This document shows, piece after piece, positions 55,039 through 62,828 of a stretch of 63,408 bases of DNA. The stretch comes from GCA-2732805 sp964516605 (GTDB lineage Bacteria; Pseudomonadota; Gammaproteobacteria; Coxiellales; Coxiellaceae), in NCBI GenBank assembly GCA_964516605.1, contig CAZFAA010000001.1:1-63408 (forward strand), given 5' to 3'. Every line of letters starts with the position of its first letter. Within the stretch, counting starts at the first letter, position 1. The position numbers were made by a program, and so were the translations under genes. The notes below the pieces were generated by a model. That model made no database searches and was not told the DNA's origin. It was given only the letters and a program-made list of their open reading frames with translations.

Positions 55039-56118
55039 TTATTTAGCTATGAAACGCTGCACGCGATGAGTCAACTGGCAAAATAAATCATAGGCAATCG
55101 TATCAGCTGCTTGCGCCACCACCTCTGCTGGTAAGGCATCCCCCCACAGTAACACATCTTGGCCGATATAAGGGCGGCAGACAGATGAGATATCAATTGC
55201 TAATAAATCCATTGAAATACGCCCTATGATCGGGCAAACGTGATCCTCAATGCGCACCACCCCTTTATTTTGTGCAGAACGCGGATAACCATCACCATAA
55301 CCCACCGCTACAATACCCACTTGCACATCGGACGGTGCTTGCCACGTACATCCATAGCCCACGCATTCACCACGACGCACTGATTTATAAGCGAGTAAAT
55401 GCGACAGCAATGTCATCACAGGTTTTAAACCCAAATCTTGACCTGTTTTACCTGCAAAAGAAGAGACACCATATAGCATAATTCCTGGACGTACTAATTG
55501 ATGATGTGTTTGTGGCAGTGTCAGAATCGCAGCTGAATTCGCCACACTTTTAGGGCAATCCAAGTGGTCGGTTAAACTGTCAAACAACTGCAATTGCTCT
55601 TGCGCAAAAACCACATCAGAATCAGCAGTGGCTAAATGCGTCATCACACCTACTGGTTGCTGCACGTTAACAGAATGCTGGAGTATCTCTAATGCTGCTG
55701 CAAATTCTGTAGGACTTACACCCAAACGGTGCATGCCGGTATCTACTTTAAGCCAAATACACAGAGGTTGGGGTAATTGCAGTTGCGTGAGCCACATGAT
55801 TTGATCGAGATGATGCACAATGGCTGTTAAATTAAATTCACAAAACAATAACAATTCATCGGGACTTCTAAAACCACACATCACCATAATGGGCTGGCGA
55901 ATTCCGGCCTCGCGTAATGCAATCGCTTCAGGTAAGGTCGCCACACCAAAGACATCCGCCTCTTCCAAATGCTGCGCCACCTCAATCAACCCATGCCCAT
56001 ACGCATTGGCTTTGACCATCGGCATCACGTGTGTCGTAGACGGAATACAGTTTTTAACAACAGCAAAATTATGAGATAAGGCATTAAGGTCAATCGTTGC
56101 CTCAACGCGCGGGGTCAT
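55039..56118 (-). CDS. alr: Alanine racemase
   Basis: 359 aa. A PLP enzyme that makes D-alanine for peptidoglycan. The PLP lysine is Lys36 in MVKANAYGHG, and the C-terminal domain contains VGYGDGYPR and CPIIGRISMD. The catalytic Tyr is expected in ECVGYGCTW near residue 255. Its ATG overlaps the dnaB stop by 4 nt (ATGA), indicating translational coupling; dnaB-alr is a common gene order. Confidence 0.97.
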   Translation of the reverse strand: MTPRVEATIDLNALSHNFAVVKNCIPSTTHVMPMVKANAYGHGLIEVAQHLEEADVFGVATLPEAIALREAGIRQPIMVMCGFRSPDELLLFCEFNLTAIVHHLDQIMWLTQLQLPQPLCIWLKVDTGMHRLGVSPTEFAAALEILQHSVNVQQPVGVMTHLATADSDVVFAQEQLQLFDSLTDHLDCPKSVANSAAILTLPQTHHQLVRPGIMLYGVSSFAGKTGQDLGLKPVMTLLSHLLAYKSVRRGECVGYGCTWQAPSDVQVGIVAVGYGDGYPRSAQNKGVVRIEDHVCPIIGRISMDLLAIDISSVCRPYIGQDVLLWGDALPAEVVAQAADTIAYDLFCQLTHRVQRFIAK

Positions 56119-57491
56119 ACAAATTCGCCCATCGACATCACCGTTTCCGGCGCAAAATTATCAAAGCGCGTGTATTGCCCCATAAACGTTAATCTGAAAT
56201 CACCAATCGGACCATTACGCTGTTTGCGAATAATAATTTCAGCAAGCCCCTTTTGTGGTGAATCGTCGTTATACACTTCATCACGGTAGATAAATACAAT
56301 CACATCGGCATCTTGCTCAATCGCTCCGGATTCACGTAAATCAGACATAATCGGGCGTTTGTCGGTACGCGATTCCAAACCACGATTTAACTGTGATAAC
56401 GCCACCACCGGCACATTGAGTTCTTTAGCCAGTGCTTTGAGCGAACGTGAAATTTCGGAAATTTCATTGGTGCGATTTTCTTTCGTGCCAGCGACCCGCA
56501 TCAGCTGCAGGTAATCGATCATAATCATACTTAAACCGCCATTGGCACGTGACACACGTCTAGCACGTGCGCGCATTTCAATAGGGGTTAATGCTGGCGT
56601 ATCATCAATATACATTTTCGAATCAGATAACATGCTCACCGCGGAGGAAATTCTTGCCCAATCATCATCTTTTAATTTACCAGTGCGCAGATTATGTTGA
56701 TTGATACGTCCTAATGACGAAATCATACGCATCGTCAATTGTTCTGCCGGCATTTCAAGACTAAAAACCAACACTGGTTTATCGTGCTTAATGGCTGCAT
56801 ACTCCGCAATATTCATCGCAAAAGTGGTTTTACCCATTGAGGGGCGCGCTGCCACGATAATTAAATCGCCTTTTTGCAAACCCGATGTCATGTTATCAAA
56901 ATCGGTAAAGCCTGTGCCTACACCGGTGATGGTCGCAGGAGAGTTAAAAATATCATCAATGCGTTTTGTGGTTGCGGCTAGCAAATCGCTGATCTTAACG
57001 GGCCCTGCACCACGATGGCCGCGTTCGGCAATTTGAAATACCAGCTGTTCTGCTGCATCCAATAAATCTTTTGATTCACGTCCATCTGAATTAAAAGCGC
57101 TGGAAGCAATATCCGTACCGGTTGCCACCAGCTGACGTAGGATAGAACGCTCACGCACAATACTGGCGTAAGCTTGCGCATTCGCAGCGCTGGGGATATT
57201 TTGTGCCAACTCAAAAATATAGGTTTCGCCGCCGGCCTGATCTAATAGATTTTGTGTGCGCAAATGCTCTGCAATTGTCAACACATCAAAGGGTTGTTGG
57301 CGTTCTGCCAGTTGCGCAATCGCCGTGTAAATGAGGCCATGCTCATGCCGGTAAAAGTCACTGACGCTGATTTTATCGGAGATTTCATCCCAAGCACGGT
57401 TATCAATTAATAACGCACCGAGCGCTGCACGTTCCGCTTCTTCAGAATGCGGTGGCACACGCGGCGCCACTTGCTTCGACAGACTTGCCAT
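56115..57491 (-). CDS. dnaB: Replicative DNA helicase DnaB
   Basis: 458 aa. A hexameric 5'-3' fork helicase. An N-terminal primase-binding domain (about 20-125, SEEAERAALGALLID) is followed by the RecA-like domain with Walker A ARPSMGKTTFAMN near residue 220 and Walker B MIMIDYLQLM. A GTG 12 bp upstream is an alternative start, but the only ribosome-binding site (AGGAG) is too close to it (1 nt). I use the ATG (13 nt). No intein is present. It follows rplI with a 76-bp gap. Confidence 0.96.
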   Translation of the reverse strand: MASLSKQVAPRVPPHSEEAERAALGALLIDNRAWDEISDKISVSDFYRHEHGLIYTAIAQLAERQQPFDVLTIAEHLRTQNLLDQAGGETYIFELAQNIPSAANAQAYASIVRERSILRQLVATGTDIASSAFNSDGRESKDLLDAAEQLVFQIAERGHRGAGPVKISDLLAATTKRIDDIFNSPATITGVGTGFTDFDNMTSGLQKGDLIIVAARPSMGKTTFAMNIAEYAAIKHDKPVLVFSLEMPAEQLTMRMISSLGRINQHNLRTGKLKDDDWARISSAVSMLSDSKMYIDDTPALTPIEMRARARRVSRANGGLSMIMIDYLQLMRVAGTKENRTNEISEISRSLKALAKELNVPVVALSQLNRGLESRTDKRPIMSDLRESGAIEQDADVIVFIYRDEVYNDDSPQKGLAEIIIRKQRNGPIGDFRLTFMGQYTRFDNFAPETVMSMGEFV

Positions 57492-57567
57492 ATGCTTATT
57501 CACACTCCTGTGTTATACGTATTGCTAATTTTAACGAATGCGAACCTAGTTTTAGAATGACCCAGAC

Positions 57568-58025
57568 TTATTCTGATGCCTTAACTGTAATCTTAAGCTT
57601 GCCGTGTACGTCACTGTGCAACATCACATCGACTTCAAACTCACCAACTGCGCGAATAGGACCTTCAGGTAGCTTGACTTCACTTTTAGTAAGCTCAACA
57701 CCTGCTCGCACTGCTGCTTCGACGATATCACGTGGTCCAACAGAACCGAACAACCGACCTTCTTCACTCGCTTGCGCTTCGAGCACCAGAACTAAATTCA
57801 TCACCTGCGCCAGGCGTTGTTGCGCAACAGCCAACACTTCAGCAGCTTTACGCTCAAGATCAGCGCGCATTTTTTCAAATTCAGCAAGATTATTATCGGT
57901 TGCACGTACAGCCTTNNNNNNNNNNCTCTTGGCACCAAAAAATTACGCGCAAAGCCAGGCTTCACATCAACCACATCACCAACCTTACCCAGGTTCGCTA
58001 CTTTTTCTTTAAGAATAACATGCAT
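57568..58025 (-). CDS. rplI: 50S ribosomal protein L9 (interrupted by an assembly gap)
   Basis: The N-terminus MHVILKEKVANLGKVGDV ends in NFLVPR before a run of ten N, and the other side resumes KAVRATDNNLAEFEKMRADL and runs to the C-terminus. The reading frame does not cross the N-run as written. If only two bases are missing (restoring the usual PRGKAV junction), the protein is 149 aa, exactly the E. coli L9 length. So the gene is intact and the N-run is a placeholder, not a real frameshift. L9 binds the 50S subunit near L1. Confidence 0.92.
57916..57925. other. Ten-N assembly gap inside rplI
   Basis: Exactly ten undetermined bases. The coding frame on both sides implies a true gap of 2, 5, 8 or 11 bases, most likely 2, so the number is a placeholder. 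Confidence 0.97.
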
Positions 58026-58039
58026 AATTGCTCTCCAAA

Positions 58040-58933
58040 TTAAAACGCAAAGCGTTTACGAAAATTACATAAACTGTCTAAAAACCCAATCAGCGCCAGC
58101 AATAGCACTGTGATAATGCTTGTAAACGAAATGAATAAACTTATATACAGTACGATCAATAAAAAAATCATACTGTGGTGTTTTTTCGCAATGTAATGAA
58201 TATAACTTAGGCCACCAAACATAAACGGCAGCAACAATATAAATAAACCATCCCGAGCAATATTAACGTCACACAGGACCCCAACCACCGTCAAACACAA
58301 TAATCCAGCAGCTACATATCCAATATGAATATTAATAAATTCCTGATTGAATAAAGCAGGCTGCTGTTGCGTACGCAAATCCCAGCGACGCGCTACCAAC
58401 AGCTCCAAAAACAACATACTCGAGACAACAAATAACAGCAATCCCGTTAAATAATGTGAAAATGGCTGCAAAACAGATGCCATATCATCAACATTAATAT
58501 TCGCATTAACATCCACATTCAGATTTTTTACAAGCTCTAGAATGATATTCATCCAAAATTGCGCTGTATCCGGCACAAAAAGATGAAACACGAATAACAC
58601 GACCACACCCACAACAGCCATCACTTCAAAGTTCAAGCTCCAAGAATGGTATTGACGAAATAATATCGCTAATAACCACACCACCACGCATTGTAAAAAC
58701 ATAAAGTCAAATGGACTTATTTGTTTATGCAGCAAAAAGGCAACCGCAGGCAATGCGACAAAAGCCAACACCACAGCACCTGACTGATAACCTTTTTTCA
58801 TGGTGATGAATGCGATAATAATAGATGCTAAAATTTCACCCGGAATACCAACAAATGATAGCATGATGCAAACGAATGCGACTAACGCCGCATTCATATC
58901 CTTAGCCAATAAGAATTTGCTGATGCTACCCAT
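58040..58933 (-). CDS. DUF2232-like inner-membrane protein
   Basis: 297 aa with about seven or eight hydrophobic helices, e.g. AALVAFVCIMLSFVGI, MAVVGVVVLFVFHLFV, YLTGLLLFVVSSMLFLELLV and LYISLFISFTSIITVLLLAL. A membrane protein of this type between rpsR and rplI is a frequent gammaproteobacterial arrangement. The ATG used has AGGA 7 nt upstream; an in-frame TTG 6 bp earlier overlaps rpsR less well. The function is unknown, possibly transport. Confidence 0.8.
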   Translation of the reverse strand: MGSISKFLLAKDMNAALVAFVCIMLSFVGIPGEILASIIIAFITMKKGYQSGAVVLAFVALPAVAFLLHKQISPFDFMFLQCVVVWLLAILFRQYHSWSLNFEVMAVVGVVVLFVFHLFVPDTAQFWMNIILELVKNLNVDVNANINVDDMASVLQPFSHYLTGLLLFVVSSMLFLELLVARRWDLRTQQQPALFNQEFINIHIGYVAAGLLCLTVVGVLCDVNIARDGLFILLLPFMFGGLSYIHYIAKKHHSMIFLLIVLYISLFISFTSIITVLLLALIGFLDSLCNFRKRFAF

Positions 58934-58941
58934 GCTCAATC

Positions 58942-59175
58942 CTATTCGTGCATATCGCAGTACGGTAACAAAGCCAAGTAACGCGCAATTTTAATCTCAT
59001 GCGAAAGCTGGCGCTGGTATTTAGCACCTGTCCCTGTTATGCGACTCGGTACAATACGTCCCGACTCCATAATGTACTCTTTCAATGTACCCAAATCTTT
59101 ATAATCAATGTCTGTGTCCTTTGTGTTAGTAAAGGCACAGGCTTTTTTACGTCTAAAATATCGAGCTGTTAACAT
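58942..59175 (-). CDS. rpsR: 30S ribosomal protein S18
   Basis: 77 aa. It binds the 30S platform as a partner of S6. Characteristic KKACAFTNTKDTDIDYKDL and GRIVPSRITGTGAKYQRQL segments are intact. It is 14 bp downstream of rpsF and 8 bp upstream of the membrane protein gene, so the operon is rpsF-rpsR-membrane protein-rplI-dnaB-alr. Confidence 0.97.
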   Translation of the reverse strand: MLTARYFRRKKACAFTNTKDTDIDYKDLGTLKEYIMESGRIVPSRITGTGAKYQRQLSHEIKIARYLALLPYCDMHE

Positions 59176-59189
59176 AAAATAAATTCCTC

Positions 59190-59597
59190 TTAATTCTTTC
59201 TACGATCATCACGTTCGTCACGATCGCCACCGCGATCTGCACGATCACTGCGATCCCCACCACGATCCGGACGATCACGATCATCTTTCATCATCGGAGA
59301 CGCTTCAGTAATCGCATGTTTACGCTTGATCACTAATTTACGCAGGACAGCATCATTAAAACGGAATGCATCATTCAGCTCATCTAATGCCGCTTGATTA
59401 CACTCAAGATTCATTAACACGTAATGTGCTTTATGTACTTTATTAATTGAATAGGCCAACTGACGACGCCCCCAATCTTCGAGACGGTGTATAGCACCAC
59501 CAGCTTGTTTGACGATAGATTGATAACGCTCAATCATGGCAGGAACCTGAGCACTTTGGTCAGGATGAACGAGAAATACGACCTCATAATGGCGCAT
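59190..59597 (-). CDS. rpsF: 30S ribosomal protein S6 with Arg/Asp-rich tail
   Basis: 135 aa. The globular S6 domain is residues 1-95 (MRHYEVVFLVHPDQ, then YSINKVHKAHYVLMNLEC). Residues about 103-135 are a low-complexity tail made of Asp-Arg units (RDRPDRGG, DRADRGG, then DERDDRR). E. coli S6 carries a variable tail extended by RimK glutamylation, so a long charged tail fits the family. AGGGGAG precedes the ATG. Partner S18 follows at once. Confidence 0.95.
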   Translation of the reverse strand: MRHYEVVFLVHPDQSAQVPAMIERYQSIVKQAGGAIHRLEDWGRRQLAYSINKVHKAHYVLMNLECNQAALDELNDAFRFNDAVLRKLVIKRKHAITEASPMMKDDRDRPDRGGDRSDRADRGGDRDERDDRRKN

Positions 59598-59600
59598 ATT

Positions 59601-59623
59601 AGCTCCCCTTACGGTTAAAAGCT
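59601..59623 (-). promoter_or_regulatory. Candidate S6:S18 autoregulatory hairpin in the rpsF leader
   Basis: In the leader the two arms AGCT (59601-59604 and 59620-59623) could pair across a short loop carrying CCG. A CCG-bearing hairpin upstream of rpsF is the known S6:S18 feedback site in many bacteria. Only the layout is seen; the fold was not computed. Confidence 0.25.
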
Positions 59624-59680
59624 CTCTGAAATCAAAATGTTATCAGTAGAGCAAGAGGTTAAACACAATTTAGGTCGCAG

Positions 59681-59709
59681 ATTCTAAGTCATACAGCGGT
59701 GGTTTGCAA
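59681..59709 (-). promoter_or_regulatory. Sigma70 promoter of the rpsF operon
   Basis: TTGCAA, exactly 17 bp, then TAGAAT (5 of 6 to TATAAT) on the minus strand. Transcription would start near 59674, leaving a leader of roughly 77 nt before rpsF. Confidence 0.5.
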
Positions 59710-59721
59710 GGTCAAAAAAGC

Positions 59722-60378
59722 TTAGGCTGCTCGCCAATCATTTTCCGAAGGGTATAAGGGGGTTTTAGTGCGATTAAAATAATACGCTTGCGCTAGCAGC
59801 AATAATCCAAAGACACACTCAATAGGGCTGCCAAATTTACTCGGCGCATCCCAGTTCAAGCACCATGCCGAAACGGCATCACACGATGATGCCAAAATAT
59901 CAAATAAGATAAACACCGTGCTCACGCCAACAGCCGAAGCCACTCGGTAATTTTTCCATACCTGCGGCAACGTATAAATGACCCCCGTGCCCCAGGCCAC
60001 ATAACCAGCATCGATATAATCGCCAGCGGGTAATGCCCTACTGCTAATCGCATACACGGCATAAGCCAACCAAGCCAATAAAATAACAGTCGCCAGCACA
60101 TACTGGCGTGTTATTTTTTGATAACAGCCAACCTGCACATGCTGAAACCCCAAACACACCAAGCCAATCACTGCAACAAGACAATATTGCCACTGCATAT
60201 GCCGCCCAAAACCATACATCATATCCGCGGTATAGCCAATAATCAGGATGAAGTGCATTAAAAAGCTCAAGCCATCCGTGCTTTTACGGCGCAAATTATA
60301 AATAACTTGGGGTAGGTACAAAACCAAATAGATCAAAAAAGACAAGTTTAGTGCAATATTACCGATCAACTGCTGCAT
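59722..60378 (-). CDS. PQ-loop repeat membrane protein
   Basis: 218 aa with seven likely membrane helices. Two PQ-loops are visible: YLPQVIYNLRRKSTDGLSF near residue 20 and YTLPQVWKNYRVASAVGVST near 135. PQ-loop proteins such as cystinosin and SWEETs move amino acids or sugars, but the substrate cannot be called. The ATG overlaps the thiD end by 20 bp, so thiD and this gene are linked on the minus strand. A TTG 30 bp earlier is a less likely start. It ends near the rpsF promoter. Confidence 0.85.
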   Translation of the reverse strand: MQQLIGNIALNLSFLIYLVLYLPQVIYNLRRKSTDGLSFLMHFILIIGYTADMMYGFGRHMQWQYCLVAVIGLVCLGFQHVQVGCYQKITRQYVLATVILLAWLAYAVYAISSRALPAGDYIDAGYVAWGTGVIYTLPQVWKNYRVASAVGVSTVFILFDILASSCDAVSAWCLNWDAPSKFGSPIECVFGLLLLAQAYYFNRTKTPLYPSENDWRAA

Positions 60379-61090
60379 GCAATAGATTATACACAACGTT
60401 TTTAGCAAGTCTAACGGATTCGTGTAAAGAATGACCGTCTGCCATATAGCAGGCTATGCTGGTGGCTAGCCGACACCCCGTGCCGCGCAGTGAGACCTCA
60501 AGCCGTGGGGCACGAAACCAGTGACCTACCCCGCACGCAGCATAGAGATAATCGCAGCTGTCATGTCCTTGAGCATGCCCACCCTTAATCAACACAGCCT
60601 GCATACCCTGCGTGATCGCGCTGTGCGCCGCCTGTTCAATATCTTCTTCAGAACACAATGAACACCCCAACAGGATACCCATTTCAGGAAGATTCGGTGT
60701 CACCAGTGTCGCCTGCGCCATCACTGTCTGGCGTAATACAGGGATCGCCGCTTCTTCTAATAACAACCCACCACGTGATGCAGCTAAAACAGGATCCAAA
60801 ATAATCGGCACACGCACCGACTGCAAACAATCGCTAACAACACCGATAATATCGGCGTTCGCAAGCATACCGATTTTGATCGCGCTAATCGGTTTTGCTA
60901 GCGCTTGTGTGAGCTCTTGAGTGAATTGTTTCAGTGGACGTGGCGTCATGGCTTGCACCCCCTGCGCGGTTTGCACGGTATACGCTGTTTCAAGCGCTAT
61001 AAACGCATGTTTTAAAGCGCGGCACATCAGTGCATCAACAGCAATACCGGCGCCACCACTGGAATCAACGCCTGCTATGCACAGAATCAT
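60359..61090 (-). CDS. thiD: Hydroxymethylpyrimidine / phosphomethylpyrimidine kinase
   Basis: 243 aa. It phosphorylates HMP twice for thiamine synthesis. The IAGVDSSGGAGIAVD N-terminal motif and the C-terminal RGTGCRLATSIA (anion hole and catalytic Cys) are those of ThiD. Shorter than E. coli ThiD (266) but with the core present. Its ATG overlaps the tatD stop by 4 nt. No thi operon is near, so it may salvage HMP. Confidence 0.93.
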   Translation of the reverse strand: MILCIAGVDSSGGAGIAVDALMCRALKHAFIALETAYTVQTAQGVQAMTPRPLKQFTQELTQALAKPISAIKIGMLANADIIGVVSDCLQSVRVPIILDPVLAASRGGLLLEEAAIPVLRQTVMAQATLVTPNLPEMGILLGCSLCSEEDIEQAAHSAITQGMQAVLIKGGHAQGHDSCDYLYAACGVGHWFRAPRLEVSLRGTGCRLATSIACYMADGHSLHESVRLAKNVVYNLLHAAVDR

Positions 61091-61857
61091 GCGACGTTAA
61101 AAAGCGTTTTGAAATTTGCTGATGTCGTTCGCACAACATCCTCATAAGAAATTTTTTTAAGCTCAGCTACTTTTTCCGCCACATAGCGCACATACTGTGG
61201 CTCATTAGGTTTACCGCGAAACGGAATAGGTGTTAAATAAGGCGCATCCGTTTCAATCAGCATGCGCTCCAACGGTACTTGCTCAACCACCGACTGTAAC
61301 TCTGTCGCATTACGAAACGTGATAATGCCTGAAAATGAAATGTAAAACCCCATCTCCATCACAGCACGCGCCATCTCAATACTTTCGGTAAAGCAATGCA
61401 TAACGCCACCAATGTGTTGTGCCTGCTCTTCTTGCAAAATACGCAGTGTATCCTCCACCGCATCGCGTGTGTGCACAATCAGCGGTTTTTGAGTTTCTTT
61501 AGCAAGCTGAATATGCAGGCGAAAACTCTCGCGCATCGATTCTAATGCATCGCTGTTATAGTGGTAATCCAAGCCTGTTTCGCCCACTGCAATCACTTTA
61601 GGCTGGTTGAGAAAATGCAATAACTGCTCACGCGTTGGCACAGCACCTTGCACATCGCTCGGATGCAAACCCACACTCGCATACACACCCTCAAAACGGT
61701 GCGCCACATCAATGACCTCTTGTGCCGTATCCAAATCAATGCCCACATTCAGCATCACCTCAACGCCTGCTGCCTGCGTTGCATGCACCAATTTTGCCAG
61801 ATCAGAATCGTATTTTTTAAGATCCAATCTATTTAAATGACAATGTGAATCAATCAT
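61087..61857 (-). CDS. tatD: TatD-family metal-dependent hydrolase
   Basis: 256 aa. A TIM-barrel deoxyribonuclease-type enzyme. Metal ligands lie in MIDSHCHLNRLDL, GETGLDYHY, PLIVHTRDA and the later MHCFTESIE and IETDAPYLTP. The pilZ gene that often sits between holB and tatD in gammaproteobacteria is missing here, and tatD follows holB by 20 bp. Confidence 0.93.
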   Translation of the reverse strand: MIDSHCHLNRLDLKKYDSDLAKLVHATQAAGVEVMLNVGIDLDTAQEVIDVAHRFEGVYASVGLHPSDVQGAVPTREQLLHFLNQPKVIAVGETGLDYHYNSDALESMRESFRLHIQLAKETQKPLIVHTRDAVEDTLRILQEEQAQHIGGVMHCFTESIEMARAVMEMGFYISFSGIITFRNATELQSVVEQVPLERMLIETDAPYLTPIPFRGKPNEPQYVRYVAEKVAELKKISYEDVVRTTSANFKTLFNVA

Positions 61858-61877
61858 GATGGTGTGTTCTCCAAAAA

Positions 61878-62828
61878 TCAGGTCAATAATACATTTTCCA
61901 AGGCTAACTGCGGATTAATGTGCACACCAGCATGCAACGCACGTTCCACACGTATAATCGAATCCAACTGCGCTTGCAGCTGTTGAATCGTATAAGCCGC
62001 TGCAAGTTTTTTCAAACTGGTCAGACAATCCGTATTCACTAAGTGATCTGTGGCAACACCCAACTGACATTTTCGCACATCAGATAACAGCACGTATAAC
62101 AACATGAATACATCATTCACATCCTGTTTTAGTAGCAGATCCACGCCACTCAAAGGATTACCCTCTTGCACACAATCAACTAATTTTTGCAGCAGTCGAT
62201 CGCGCAGTGTGAGCAAGCCTATTGCAGCAAAGTGCTGCGCACGCAGTGGTGCATTCTGTGCCAGCGCCAATAACACTTTATTATTTTGTTGTGGTAACGC
62301 AGCATTTAACCAATTCAATGCTACAGTAGGATCCTGCACATAAAAATGCAGGCTTTGGCAACGACTCACAATTGTCGCTGGAACAGCGCCAATACGATAA
62401 CAGGTCAATAGAAAGAGGACGTGACCACAAGGCTCTTCTAATGTTTTCAGTAATGCATTTGCAGCTTTCATCTGCAGTGCATCCAAACTGTGAATCAATA
62501 CAATTTGGTAATGTGCCAAATGCGGCGTTTGCGCCACATGATCAATGACATCACGAATTTGATCGATCTTAATAACACGGCTCGGTTCGACAGGCTCAAT
62601 ACAATAATAATCTGGATGCGAACCTTGTTGAAATAAATGGCAGGAGCGACACGTCCCACACGGCATTTCCATATCTTGGCCACACAAAATCCGCTGCGCC
62701 AAAGTCTTAGCAAAATCAAATTGCCCCAAGCCTTCGTCACCGGTTAATAACATAGCGTGCGGCATACGCTGCAGTTTTTGTTGCTGCACACAGCGCGCCC
62801 ATTGCGTATGTTGCCAAGGATAAATCAT
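61878..62828 (-). CDS. holB: DNA polymerase III subunit delta'
   Basis: 316 aa. Clamp-loader subunit. The AAA+ fold is visible in MLLTGDEGLGQFDFAKTLAQ (the phosphate loop is degenerate, as expected for delta'), the four-Cys zinc module is in CGQDMEMPCGTCRSC, and the sensor-like LLKTLEEP motif is present. It overlaps tmk by 4 nt. Confidence 0.93.
   Translation of the reverse strand: MIYPWQHTQWARCVQQQKLQRMPHAMLLTGDEGLGQFDFAKTLAQRILCGQDMEMPCGTCRSCHLFQQGSHPDYYCIEPVEPSRVIKIDQIRDVIDHVAQTPHLAHYQIVLIHSLDALQMKAANALLKTLEEPCGHVLFLLTCYRIGAVPATIVSRCQSLHFYVQDPTVALNWLNAALPQQNNKVLLALAQNAPLRAQHFAAIGLLTLRDRLLQKLVDCVQEGNPLSGVDLLLKQDVNDVFMLLYVLLSDVRKCQLGVATDHLVNTDCLTSLKKLAAAYTIQQLQAQLDSIIRVERALHAGVHINPQLALENVLLT

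Noticed and set aside
57452..58113. Plus-strand open frames running across the N-run
   Set aside because: They are opposite rplI and depend on translating unknown bases.
60300..61150. TPP riboswitch ahead of thiD
   Set aside because: thiD overlaps tatD by 4 nt and has no leader space for an aptamer.
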